Source: Cristatella mucedo | Lineage: Eukaryota; Bryozoa; Phylactolaemata; Cristatellidae | Reading direction: 5' to 3' | NCBI GenBank assembly: GCA_009760855.2 | Contig: WPIO01000090.1 | Coordinates: 1,558,501 to 1,622,500, forward strand | DNA length: 64,000 nt | In this document: piece after piece, positions 1 through 10,745 of the stretch | How the letters are laid out: each line of letters opens with the position of its first letter | Numbering within the stretch: the stretch's first letter is position 1 | Notes under the pieces: generated by a model | What the model was told of the DNA's origin: nothing | Database searches by the model: none | The model's input: only the letters and a program-made list of their open reading frames with translations | Position numbers and translations under genes: made by a program

Positions 1-108
1 TCTGAGCAGTCGCAATCTAGCTGATTTAATACACCAGAGTAACCTTGGGTAGCCGGCGTTCTCTCGCACCTCACGCGGCGTCATACGGTGGCGACGGCGG
101 CGAAAGCA

Positions 109-279
109 GTCACTACTAGGTAAGGTGGTGGCTTTCACGACCTTGGTCCCGAGGTCGTGGGTTCGATTCCTGCAGTGGGCGATCCTTTATCGCCACTGCA
201 AGCGGTGGTGATAGCCGTAAAGGCTCTTCTGTCGCTATACAAAAAGAGGCTGTTTAATCAGCTAGGATTTTTTTTTTTT
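109..279 (+). mobile_element. SINE1 copy 1 (tRNA-derived SINE)
   Basis: The head resembles a tRNA gene: an A-box-like ACTAGGTAAGG and a perfect B box GGTTCGATTCC. It is followed by a non-tRNA body (CCACTGCAAGCGGTGGTGAT, then GGCTCTTCTGTCGCTATAC), the block GAGGCTGTTTAATCAGCTAG and a T run. At least seven other copies in the window share this layout. The first bases of the head have diverged. Family membership is clear from internal comparison; no database family name is claimed. Confidence 0.88.
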
Positions 280-1130
280 AGCCCAGCTAGTCGTCCCCGC
301 ATCGCCGCCGCGGCCGCGGCCTGGAAGTCCTGGAAGCGTGGCGCGCGCGATCGCCGCAAGTTCTGCATGTGATCCAAAGCCGGGACATCAAAAGCCAGGG
401 TCTACGGCACGAGCCGCCACGCGGAAGCCATCCGTCGCGTGACCCTTTCGGGAACGCTGTCTACCTGTCCGACCGCCGTGGGCTCGGCCTCGGACAAGGA
501 AGTAGTTTTATTTTTAGCACAACTTCCGCATCTGACTGAACGTACGCGCAGGAAGGTGTGCAAGATGAGACGTAAATAGCTCTAGACGAGAGTCACGACC
601 ACATGAGATACATTTGAATTTACCGCGATTGCGTGATCTAAGCACGCCAGAGTTTTTGAAACCGGGTTTTGATGAAATTAGCAAGACTTTACTGCGTGCT
701 GAGTTGATGCGGTCATGCAGCGACAGGACCGTTAATTACATACATCTCAGAATCCATACAGAAGCAGCAGGGGGGATTATGCTCGTTGAATCTTATGGAT
801 ACGCCTTCCAGTTTCCGAGTGATGCTCGTTTTATCCATAATTACCAAAGGCTTCTTAATATCATTCAATATTTTAAAGTTTGCAGCCATGTGACTGCAAA
901 TGCCAGCAAGGCAGGCTGCGAAAGATACGAGAGAATCTCATGGGCTTGAATTGGTTAAGCTGAGTGTCACATGATTGAAACTATAGCCTGGAGTGCGTTT
1001 GGAAAATGCACCGGTAAAAGGAAGAGAATTGATTTTAAAAGATAAGTGAACCTAATGGAGACGGAGTTATCAGGAGCAAGCTTGGAGGCTGGCAGTGAGG
1101 TGGAAACAAATGTGAATGGGAGAAAGATGA
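280..1130. other. Intergenic, no supported gene
   Basis: GC-rich to about 480, then mixed composition. A 111-codon ORF (614-949, plus) has no recognisable domain and no splice context. Nothing else was seen. Confidence 0.5.
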
Positions 1131-1466
1131 AATCAACAATCGCATCATTACTTATTCGGTCAGTGAGATAGCCCTATAGTGATTGAAATCAACAATCGCA
1201 TCATTACTTATTCGGTCAGCGAGATAGCCCTATAGTGATTGAAATCAACAATCGCATCATTACTTATTCGGTCAGTGAGATAGCCCTATAGTGATTGAAA
1301 TCAACAATCGCATCATTACTTATTCGGTCAGTGAGATAGCCCTATAGTGATTGAAATCAACAATCGCATCATTACTTATTCGGTCAGTGAGATAGCCCTA
1401 TAGTGATTGAAGGCAACAATCGCATCATTACTTATTCGGTCAGTGAGATAGCCCTATAGTGATTGA
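1131..1466. repeat. 56-bp minisatellite, 6 copies
   Basis: Six head-to-tail copies of a 56-bp unit start at 1131, 1187, 1243, 1299, 1355 and 1411. The unit includes CATCATTACTTATTCGGTCA and GATAGCCCTATAGTGATTGA. Copies are almost identical: copy 2 has CAGCGAG instead of CAGTGAG and copy 6 opens with AGGC instead of AATC. There is no spacer between units, so it is a tandem repeat and not a CRISPR array. Confidence 0.97.
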
Positions 1467-2247
1467 AATCGCTACTAGGCGCATGTACAAACTAAGACGA
1501 ACAATTTGAACAATAATAATAATTAAAAATAATGGAACTAATTAATAGATAATAGTTAATAATTTGCACAGTCATACCAAGCATACTTATATATATATAT
1601 ATATATGACGGAAGAATTAGCACGGACGAAGCCTATACTGGGAGAAAGGGGTCTGATTTTAGTTTCACTTTTATGTCGCACAGTCAACCGATTTCGCGGC
1701 TTTGATTGGCAGCAACTTCAAAGTTGCTCTTAAATACAAACTTTAACTCGTCTCTTGTAGATCTTATATTTGGTCGAGGCGGCTAACTTATTTGGATCCA
1801 AAGAAGAATAATAATAATTGCAACTATTCATTTGAGCAAAACCCTCAGAGAACTTATTCTCTTGAACTTATTCTCATCGAAATTATTCTCTTGTTGTTAT
1901 TATTGTTGCTATTATTAAAGGAAGGCTACCCAACAACCAGAACTAGTAATGTTTTCAGGGACGGAGGATATGACTAGAAGTATTTAGGCAAATCCTCCTT
2001 AGATTCCGATTACGTGGAGAGCGCCTCTACCCCTTTGTGAGAACCGAAGCTCACAACAGTGGCTGGCACCATGATTTTGGCACCTGACGACCCCTCCATC
2101 TGCCCGCCACGACGTTTAGCTAAACGCTAGGGGGCGCTGAGGAGCCTCCCATCGCATGACGAGAATTCGCTTGAGCGGTCAGCGCGCGCGAAATTGGGCA
2201 GGCCATCAGCGAAGGCCGGAAGCGAATGCGCCCTGCGATCCCTGGCC
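1467..2247. other. AT-rich spacer with decayed LINE-tail sequence
   Basis: Contains an (AT)n run at about 1589-1606. At about 1845-1920 there are CAGAGAACTTATTCTCTTG-like and ATTATT-rich sequences resembling the reverse complement of the LINE-A 3' tail. The 61-codon ORF at 1792 is low complexity. No gene was seen. Confidence 0.5.
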
Positions 2248-2440
2248 GATCACGATCACGATCACGATCACGATCACGATCACGATCACGATCACGATCA
2301 CGATCACGATCACGATCACGATCACGATCACGATCACGATCACGATCACGATCACGATCACGATCACGATCACGATCACGATCACGATCACGATCACGAT
2401 CACGATCACGATCACGATCACGATCACGATCACGATCACG
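2248..2440. repeat. Perfect GATCAC hexanucleotide array
   Basis: About 32 perfect copies of the 6-mer GATCAC with no internal substitution. Because the period is a multiple of three, it opens frames on both strands (His-Asp, Ile-Thr, Ser-Arg, Arg-Asp and Val-Ile dipeptides); these frames are not treated as genes. Confidence 0.98.
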
Positions 2441-4858
2441 CGGCCGCCGCTCGAAAGTACTCGGCACGCGGCCAACCCGCGGTCTGCGGAGGTCATGTGA
2501 CCTCCGGCCGTGCGTAGGGGACCCGTGACGATCAGCGCCGTAGCAAAGGAAAAGGAAATAGAGCGAGCGTCGAGACTCGCGAAAGCGCGAGAATGAGCGA
2601 GAACGAGCCCACGCCGTATACACACGGAGCTCCCGGAGGCAATTTACCGGTCGAGCATCAGAGAGCAGCGACTGCGCATGGACTGCTTCGGAATGCCATC
2701 TTGAAGCCACGGGCAAAGGAATTAGAACGACGGCAGGCGGGCCTCGGTCTCACCGGACGGACATGACGACCCTTACACCTGGCTACGATCGGCTAGCCTG
2801 ACAGGGTCAAGGTCTGACTACTCCTCGTCTTGATCGCAGGCTGCGCCGCCAAGTGGCTAGCGGCTATGGCGAAGCCAGTTAGCGGACACTCGCTTGCTCG
2901 CGAGCGGCTTCTGACGGAAATCCAACGAGTTTCTTGGCCTTGCCTCACTTTCACTCGCATGCCCTCGCTCGCTCGCTCTCCCAATCTGCTAGCTGCTGCC
3001 ACCCGCCACAGCCAGCGCCGCGTCACGTCCGCTAAGCGTGGCCGTCCTCAGCCACCGCGGCCCAGGCATCGCAGAGCGCGGCTTTCCTTCCGGCGGCGGG
3101 CGACCCTGAGCCCCGGGTGACTCGCGTGTGACTCGTTCGCCCTCGTTCGGCCTCCCGACCGGCTGCTACGGCTGCAGATCGTCCTCGCTTGAAGCTAGAC
3201 TGTCTGGCTACTATGCTTTCGGAATGCTTGAGGCGCCAGCTGGCCGGCCGCCGCCGGCGCTATGAAGCCTGTGTCGTTTCCAGCAGCCCACCGACCAATG
3301 GCGGGTGCGCTCGGCGGCGGCGGCGGCGGCTGATCGCTATCGATCGGCTCGCTGCATGAGTCACCGGCTGCTCCGGCGACGACGTCATCGCGCACGATCC
3401 AGACGACCTGTTCGCGGTAGTGACGGTACTCCCCGCCTGACGGAAATAACTCGGCACTTCCTCAATGACCGCGTGCCGACGAGACAGTGCCGCCGCTCGC
3501 TGGCCGTCGGGCGCCCGCTCGGCGATGACGCGGGCGAACGGCGTCGAACTTGATTCGTATGTCGAGAGCGAGCTATGATGGCATCGGTCGCAGCTCGAGC
3601 GAGCGTTACTTCGTCGCTGACGACGAGCGTCCTCTAGCGCTTGCACTGACGCGCGGCTGAGCGCCCGCAGTCGCCGCGGCCCGCAGTCGCCGCCGCCGCG
3701 GACTCGAGCGGCGGACGAACCGCGACCGCGCGAAGCGACCGCGTAAGAAATGCGAAAGCTGGCGATGTGCGCGCGCACGGCTCCAGCCCGCTCGTGGGCT
3801 CGCCTTCGCGGGGCCAGAATTCGGCCAAGCCTTCGGTCATAAAAGTCGCTGCCGACGTCCGCGGCGGCGGCGGCGGCAGCGGTTGGATGGACCGGGCTAG
3901 GTCAATGTGTCGCCTCTCCTCAGGTTTGAACCCGGCAACGCTCGGGGCCATGGAAGCGGCGGACGTCTGCTGTGTAGCTCGTGCGCGTGCGCCGTTCTCA
4001 AGAGCCGAGGTCGACGAGCGCGCGAGCGCACGTGCACAGGGGTCGCGCTCAAAATGGCGGCGAACTCGCCTGAGAGTCTCGCGGTAACGATGATGGTCAA
4101 CTGAGGTCAGTGGGTCTACGATTGAACAATGGCGGAGGCACCCTCGGCTTTCGACGGTGGCGTCATTGCGGGCTGAGCTCAGAGTGCTGCGCTCAGCGAA
4201 ATCGGCTGACTTAGGTCGCATCCGGTCGCTGTCTTTTAACGTTCCTACGAAGCTGATTCGCGGCGGCGACAACGTTGTCTTCGTCTGAGAGGCAGAGGCC
4301 GCGTTCTGCCCGCTCACTCTCTCGCACGCTTGCTCGCCAGTCTGCGGCTCCGGTGCTCCGTTGAGCGGCCGTCGCAGCGACTACGGCCTTGACACGCCAA
4401 AAACCATTGCACCTTGGCGGTGCGGTTCGGTCCCATAGATCGTCCGCGGCTCGCCAGCCGCGTACGATTAAGCTGGCGACGCCGCCCACGCCGTTGCTGT
4501 CCTGCTCGCAACGAGCGTAGCGTAGCTGAACGCCCACTGTCCACTGCTGCTGGTGCGGCTAGTCGAGGCGAACGCGGCGCGTCGACACAGGACGAACAGG
4601 CGAGGACAGAAAACTGCGAAAACGAGGCGAGGACAGAAAACTGCGAAAGGAACTGCACCGAACTGCCGACGGAAACTCTCGGAAACTCCAAGTAAGCGCT
4701 CTCAAGTAAATTCCCCTTCCGCTATCCCGCACCGCAGGGGACGCGTGGCGGCAGAGTGGTGCGTAGCTGTCACGTGAACGATTACGCCCGATCGGCGTGG
4801 CTCTCTCGAGTGGGAGGCTGGCATCGCTGCCGGATGCTGAGAAGCGAAGAAGTACTCC

Positions 4859-4861
<3 letters not shown>
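2441..4861. other. GC-rich region without a supported gene
   Basis: CpG-rich, low-complexity sequence with overlapping ORFs in most frames (up to 227 codons at 3634-4317, minus). None carries a recognisable domain, and frames on opposite strands are equally open, as expected from composition. It could hold a promoter or untranslated exons of an unseen gene. Confidence 0.45.

Positions 4862-4948
<87 letters not shown>
4862..4948. repeat. (GA)n microsatellite
   Basis: Alternating GA broken only by an AA and a TA interruption. It produces SLSLSL- and RERERE-type frames on the two strands. Confidence 0.95.
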
Positions 4949-4951
<3 letters not shown>

Positions 4952-5794
4952 GTCGCCTCCTTTCGCTCCTGCTCCTTCGAGTGAGTGCGATTGCGGCTCG
5001 ACCGTTGAGTAAACAGCTCGCGCGAATCGCAAACTGTAAGAGCGTAAAGGAAGGGCAAATAATGGGATGAAAGAGGCCGGGAGCTTTTAGGTCACCAGTC
5101 GATCGAGAGCTCTCGGACGAGCAGGAGCGACTCTCGCAGCTGGACGACCCGCGAGAGCGTCGGCTGGAATTGTGGACGACCCTCTCTGGGTTGACGTCCG
5201 TTGGCAGCGGGAGGTGCGCGCAAAAGAAGGCGACGAGCGAAGCGTCAAGCGTGAGCCCTTTGGCCACACCGCGGCGTAATTCAGACCGCGGCGACTCTCT
5301 GGCGACTCGCCGGCCTATTTCGCGAGTCCGCCGAGACGCTATGCGACGTGGTCGGCGCCGTGCGTCCTTGCCGCCCATGAACTAGGACGAGAAACCTACG
5401 TTTTCTTCGAAATCCTTCGCGATTCGTCAGAGGAAATTCGGGCTACTAAAGGTCGCGCTATCGGCGCACGCCGCCGCTGAAAGACCTAGAACTTACGGGT
5501 CAGGCTCTCTGCCCACGGAGGCAGCTGTCGCACTTCGAGTAAATATTGGCTCGCTCGACGCCAGTAAGCGAGCATTTGCAGAGCTCCTATGACAAATGCG
5601 GTTTTGAAACGAGGTTAAACGTTGCACGTTACAACAAAGCGAGGTGACGCGTAACCGCGTTCCACGGCCTCAGCGCCCAGCCGCAGAATGCATTTGCAAG
5701 CAACAGAACTTTGCTTTTTCTCATCTTCGGACTTGCTGCTGCAACGACATGTCTCTTCTTGCGATTGCAGCTTGACAACAAACCAATGATGATA
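4949..5794. other. Unassigned sequence, no supported gene
   Basis: GC-rich to about 5400, then mixed. ORFs are short and unrecognised. LINE-A homology begins only near 5800. Confidence 0.4.
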
Positions 5795-5896
5795 TTGGAA
5801 CTCTCTTTCACGAAGTCCTTCTATGGCGCCTCTCATTTCGCCTAGGCATCACTGGCACTGCACTGCAATGGTTCAGGTCCTATCTCAATAGGATCC
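5795..5896 (+). mobile_element. LINE-A reverse transcriptase fragment
   Basis: Encodes a piece matching LINE-A around LGITGTALQWFRSYLS, between motif A and the YADD box, as in the copy at 41.7-41.8 kb. It joins directly to a LINE-B 3' end. Confidence 0.75.
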
Positions 5897-6285
5897 TGTG
5901 TGGACAATAAACTAGCTGTCCCATTCCTCCGCTTAAAGACAGTTGACGACAGAAGCTTTAGCTCTGCAGGTCCTAGACTGGAACTCGCTTCCACAATTCT
6001 TACGCAACGACATCTACTCTCCAACTGCCGACTATGGCACATCCTTTTCAGCGGTCCTGAAATGCTACTTCTATGCTACTCACTACCTCAACTGCTCTCC
6101 TAACTCTGCTATGCTTCCCACTTTCTCTTTGTTGCGTGAGACGAAGTCTGTTGGCTACCGAATTCGTACCGAAAGCCGCTTAGGCTGTGAGTGCGCTATA
6201 CAAAACTCTCCTGCGTAACACCAACAAAGTCTTTATGACTTTGTGTTGTTACAGAAGGAGATACATTACATTGCATTACATTACA
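5897..6285 (+). mobile_element. LINE-B 3' end, copy 1
   Basis: Frames read DDRSFSSAGPRL then WNSLPQFLRN, the typical C-terminal end of a CR1/L2-type LINE ORF but clearly different from LINE-A ([16 protein letters not shown]). The 3' UTR carries a hairpin-forming stretch (about 6213-6254: ACAAAGTC, then GACTTTGT) and an ACATT-rich tail. Homologous copies lie at 11035-11425 (plus) and 46308-46640 (minus). Frameshifts make it a dead fragment. Confidence 0.75.
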
Positions 6286-6289
6286 TATC

Positions 6290-6720
6290 TCATGTTGAAT
6301 ATGCACTAAATCTACGAGTCATGTTCAAAACTGACCTTTTAATTAATTAGTGACTGCATCAGCTCCACAATAAAGTCTGCCTACTTTTAGCTACAAAACA
6401 TTGCTAACATTTGGGCTTGTTTAGACAGGGATACCACATCTAAATTGATCCATGCATTTGAGACATTACGTCTTGACTTTTGTAACTCACTGCTTGCTGG
6501 CCCGACGAACCCGTGAAGTCAGCGCTTACATCTGGTTGAAAACTCTGCAGCTAGTCTTGTCTGTCGTAAGCGTTACTTTTGTCATATCACGCTCGAAGTC
6601 AAGCAACGCATTAACTTCAAGGTTTTCTTCACTAACTTACAGATCCCTTCATCTTGGGCTCCAGCTCTCACCCCAGCAGGCTAAGCAGCGTCCTCCTCTT
6701 TTCGGAATCTAACGGTTTAA
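6290..6720 (+). mobile_element. LINE-A fragment (C-terminal ORF part)
   Basis: Diverged match to the post-RT region of LINE-A: a segment equivalent to [15 protein letters not shown] (6365-6410), the stretch around [10 protein letters not shown] (6430-6460), then the ADLHWLP-type region, ending near the FSESN equivalent at 6705-6715. It is cut there by the duplicated block A; LINE-A sequence resumes at 7397 in the 3' UTR. Confidence 0.8.
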
Positions 6721-6732
6721 CTACCAGGCAGT

Positions 6733-7180
6733 CAGCAGGAGTCTCCTCCATTTTACGACCGGTAATTCTCCCCATAGTTGTAAAATAGTAAAATAGTCCG
6801 CGACGATCCCAAATTGTAAAATAGTCTGCGACGTGTTGAGCGCGTATCGATCGCACTAGCGCCCTTGCGATAGCGGCTGTCGGCTTCGTGTCAGCTTTCT
6901 CCCCGCACTGAAGAGCCGTCGGCATCCCGCAGGAGCAGCGGCCCCGCAGGAGCAGCGGCCCCGCCCGCTTCTCCGCGAAATCAGCTCGACGCGCGCACTG
7001 CGGCGGCGGCGGCGGCGGCCGCTACGGCGCCGCCTCGCATGCGCAGCTGCCGCAGCTCCTCACCGGCGGTCGTCGTCAATGCGGCGAGACAGCACCACCG
7101 GGGCGGCGTCTTGACGCCGGCGCTGCGACTGCGGCGACACTGTCGGCTGCCCTGTCGGGCGACGAGAGAGAGAGAGAGAG

Positions 7181-7222
<42 letters not shown>

Positions 7223-7398
7223 GGCGGAGGGAGTATTTGACAGCCGTCAAATACTCAAGCGCTTGCGCCGCTACTTGTTTTGTCGTCAGTCAGTGGAGCG
7301 TGCTATTGTCCTTTTCGGACGCGGCGTAAAGCGATCGCTAGGCCGTCGAACGGTCCATTGTCGCGAAGCTAGCCGAGACAAAAGAGAGCTCTTCGCCG
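6733..7398 (+). repeat. Duplicated block, copy A
   Basis: Two segments match copy B at 10746-12084: 6733-6910 with 10746-10896, and 6911-7398 with 11640-12084, the latter nearly identical. It contains a (GA)n tract (7163-7220) and a 9-bp hairpin (7233-7254). LINE-A flanks it on both sides. There is no recognisable coding function; strand is arbitrary. Confidence 0.9.
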
Positions 7399-7612
7399 AT
7401 TCGTCCTTAATGTGTTTGCACGTGCTGATACTGCTGCATGCTAACGACACTTGCACAGTGACCCCGTGCACGCCGCCCCTAACCATGTTATTCTAGTTAT
7501 GTATTGAGCATTCTACCACTAACCATTAGATCGTGCTTCCAGTGCAACAATTGTAAAGCACCTTGAAAGAGATTGAGTTCTCTGAGGGCGCTTTCTCAAA
7601 TGTATTATTATA
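7397..7612 (+). mobile_element. LINE-A 3' UTR and tail
   Basis: Starts at GATTCGTCCTTAATGTG in the LINE-A 3' UTR and continues through the CCCCTAACCATGTTATTC box and the tail hairpin (about 7555-7598: AAAGCACC ... GGGCGCTTT), ending in an ATTATTAT tail. It is the continuation of the LINE-A fragment interrupted by block A. Confidence 0.88.
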
Positions 7613-8084
7613 ATTTTTTTATTACTATAACCCTATCCTGCAGATGTCAGATCCTTGCCTCCTGAGAGAAGAATATCCATCGCAAGCGCGTACCGACGTG
7701 CCTTGCTCACCGAGAGCGCTGCAAGCCACTCGAAACCCACTTCCGATGCGTTCGAGAGCATTCATGTTATCTGTCTCGTGAAGGCGGAGGCGGCCATCTT
7801 TAAGGCGGCCATCTTTAAGGAAAATGAGAGCCTCTACACAAGCAAGACGCTGAGCAGCATCGGAATAATAATACAAATAATACACAATGTACAAGAATGA
7901 TATGTAATACCAGTAAATTAATAAACAGCCCTAGTAGAACTTAATTCTTTTCGACGCACTCAATGTATGCTGGAAAGGAAGTTTTAGAGTTGGACGGTGT
8001 TCGCGTACCAAGTTTCGCCAAGCACAGCCACACAAAAGACAATGCTCGCAGAAGAAGCAAAGGGCTGAGAGAATTGGGTGATCA
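7613..8084. other. Spacer, no supported gene
   Basis: Includes a tandem GCGGCCATCTTTAAG duplication near 7790-7820 and two short unrecognised ORFs. No element or gene was recognised. Confidence 0.45.
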
Positions 8085-8945
8085 TAATAATAATAAAGTG
8101 ACTTGATAAAGCGCCCTCAGAGAACTCAATCTTTTTCTAGGCGCTTTAAATTTCCAGCAAAGGGAAACGCAATTGAATGGTGAGTAATATCATGCTTGAT
8201 GAATGACATGGTCAGAGGTGACATACACAGGGTCAGCATGCAAATGTTGATAGTGGCAGCATGCACAGTGTCAGCACGCATAAGCACATAAAGGACAAAT
8301 CGCAAAGACCTACTACATGCGGTCCTAAATATGTGTGGTTTGAAGTTTTTTTAATGCGGTCAAGTCGGGGGATGTTTTGACGCAAGTCGGGGGTAAGTTC
8401 CAGGCCTTGGGAGCATACAAACTAAATGTACGGTCTCCAAAGCATTTGAGGTTTGTACGAGGTATTTGAAAACTGTTAGATTCCGAAAGCAAGTGGTAAG
8501 ATGCTAGACCTAGTGGGGGGGAGGTAGATCAGAGCAACAGGCTGGAGCCAAAGAATGAAGTGACCTAAAAGTGAGCGAAGAAACCTTGCAGTCAATCCGT
8601 TGCTTGACTGAGAGCCAGTGCAGGTCGGCAAGAAGTGGCGTGATGGGGCAACTGCAATGCTCAAAACAGACGAGCCTAGCTGCAGAATTCTGCACCAGCT
8701 GTAACCGCCTGATTGCTCATGCCGGTAGGCCAGCAAGCAGTGGGTTACAGAAGTCAAGACGAGACGTCTCAAATGCACGGACCAACTTAAATGTGGTATC
8801 ATGTCTAGACAAGCCCACATTTTAGCAATTTTATGCAGCTGAAAGTAGGCAGACAAGACTGTAAAGCTGATATGGTCGTCTAGCGAGAGATAACTTTGAA
8901 ACATGATACCTAGATTTCGTGCAGATTCAACAGGAATAGGTTTGT
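8085..8945 (-). mobile_element. LINE-A 3' half, minus strand
   Basis: Reading the reverse strand from 8945 to 8085: ESARNLG-like region, SLDDHISFTV, the ADLHWLSVKQRIDCKV segment, a decayed C-terminus, the 3' UTR, and the tail hairpin with ATT repeat at 8087-8150. The ORF is split into pieces (8476-8904 and others), so it is a pseudogene. Confidence 0.88.
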
Positions 8946-9350
8946 GGTTTCTTTTTTAAATATTATCAAGTCAGAAGCTATCTTGATATCAGCCTGAAGT
9001 GATTTTAGGCTCCAGTAGTATATGAACTGAAGACGCGGTCTCCACGGGATTTGAAGGTCGTTAGAGACATAACGAGACGACCTGAGTCAGAGAAGCGGAC
9101 GATGGCTTAACGGGACGGACGTGAAGCCTGATTATAAAAATTAATTTCTCGTGAAAGGCAGACCACAGTAAAAGAGTAAAAAGACATAAAAGTGAGTGGC
9201 ATTATCCTAAAGCAATAGTTAAGTTGCTGCTTGATGGGAGCCAGTACAAGTGTCTGTGAGAAGTCATATAATACGGTTGGTGCTGCATTCACGACAGGTC
9301 TGAGCCTTGCCGAGGACTGGGTTGCACCAATGAAGTGACTTTAATTGCAC
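8946..9350 (-). mobile_element. Old LINE-A fragment, minus strand
   Basis: Weak LINE-A similarity: GGTCTCCACGGGATTTGAAGG near 9035-9055 (the GDRAFSS region) and a GTAAAAAGACATAAAAGTGAGTG-like stretch near 9175-9195. It is more diverged than the adjacent copy; boundaries are approximate. Confidence 0.5.
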
Positions 9351-10238
9351 GAGCTGTAAAACTGCTAGCTTAAAAAAGCCTTACTACTAATATGGATTAT
9401 ACGTAGCGAAGCGCAGAAGGCTATACGTGATGCAACGAATGCCCGTGATCAGCTCAGCTGGGATTCTCATTGAAACATTTCCATACTTAGTCAAATTTAG
9501 CCATCGACGGATTCGTCAGAATTAGTAAAGGTGCTCTATCTTTTAGTCTGCGTTCCTGAAAAGTTCGTTCCATTTAAACTCGTAAGAGATTGGCCTCTGC
9601 GGAGTGATTTAATCGTCTCTTTGCATACTCAGCGAGGTGATTTCGGCGCACCATCATATCCGCATCTCCTAGTCAGAAACAAAGGTCATGGCCGTTTTAC
9701 AGAGCTGCACACTGCTTCCGCAATCACGATAACTCATCGATAGCTAGCTGAGAGGCGGCGCTTTCAGGTTCTTCAAAAGTCACGCAATAATGAAGATGTT
9801 CGGACTTGTTCACACCCGAGGTTTGAACCAACGGCAGTGTGTGCGCGAGCGAGTCAGCGTCGGGCGCACTTCCGCTTCGCTTCGGGCACATTTCCGGCCT
9901 CCTTTCCTTGATTTATTTTTACTCTCCTCCTCGCCATTAACTTTTTATTTCTCACTCTCCGAGTGACCATTCAATTTAGCCAGTACACCGACATTTCCTA
10001 AGCATTTAGTCCTGGCCCGTTCCAGCTGGCGGATGAGGCGGTGACGAGGTGGTGCGAGGCTCGATGTCCGTTGAAGCTTTCTCGACGCACGCACGCTCGG
10101 CCAGAATTAATCAGCATTAATTAATGTGCGCTGTCGCCTCTCGTGGCGCGTCTGGGCTGCAGCCGCTGAATGCGAGGAAAAAAGAGCGAGAGAAGAAAAC
10201 TCATGATCTCGGCAGGCAGGCAGGCAGGCTTGCCTTCA
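9351..10238. other. Spacer, no supported gene
   Basis: Mixed composition with a (GGCA)n run at about 10213-10229. The 70-codon ORF at 9531 (plus) is unrecognised. Confidence 0.4.
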
Positions 10239-10559
10239 CTAAACCAGATGGTAAGCGGAGCTAAAGCGGCCATTTTGTCCCAGGCCCGTCAGAGCCGTCG
10301 AACGTGACGTCGGAGCCGTCGGAGCTCTTGTGTCCGCGCTCGTTCGTAGCGTAGTCGCTGCGGTGGGTGAGTGCAGCAGAGCAGACAAGTTTAGGACGAT
10401 AGGCGGAGACTCGTGGTAGGACTCTCGCAGAGAATCCGTCATCAAAGCTTTGATGTCCTTATCGCATCTTTTCAGAACAGGCCGCATGTTCGCTAGAGAC
10501 GAAGTCTTCGATTGAATCGCACGGAGTAGAGTCGCTAGTAACTTCTTAGGATTTTCCAC
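10239..10559 (-). CDS. Candidate exon, unknown protein (low confidence)
   Basis: A 106-codon minus-strand frame begins MENPKKLLATLLRAIQSK. Its first 60 residues have an ordinary mix of charged and hydrophobic residues (NMRPVLKRCDKDIKALMTDS), unlike the repeat-driven frames nearby; the C-terminal part is Ser/Thr/Ala-rich. No family was recognised, no splice partner was found, and the sequence just upstream of the Met is not visibly a promoter. It could equally be part of an old mobile element or a chance ORF. Confidence 0.22.
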   Translation of the reverse strand: MENPKKLLATLLRAIQSKTSSLANMRPVLKRCDKDIKALMTDSLRESYHESPPIVLNLSALLHSPTAATTLRTSADTRAPTAPTSRSTALTGLGQNGRFSSAYHLV

Positions 10560-10745
10560 TCGCTAAGGGTGTCTAAAGTCCACCGAACGTTCACCCGAGT
10601 CTTAACGACTGCGAGCAGTCACGTCAGCAGTCTTCAACGGCTGGATTTATCACTTCATTATACGCCGAGATCTCGCTCGATTCCTCTCGTCGCAAGCGAC
10701 CTGCGTATCGCGCGGGAAAGCGAAAGGAAATCTACCAATCTGTCA

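Noticed and set aside
1131-1466. CRISPR-like repeat array
   Set aside because: Units are contiguous without unique spacers, and the context is eukaryotic.
2120-2716. 198-residue Arg/Asp-repeat protein
   Set aside because: Created by the GATCAC array; equivalent frames are open on both strands.
3634-4317. 227-residue minus-strand ORF
   Set aside because: CpG-rich sequence with equally open frames on the other strand and no recognisable motif.
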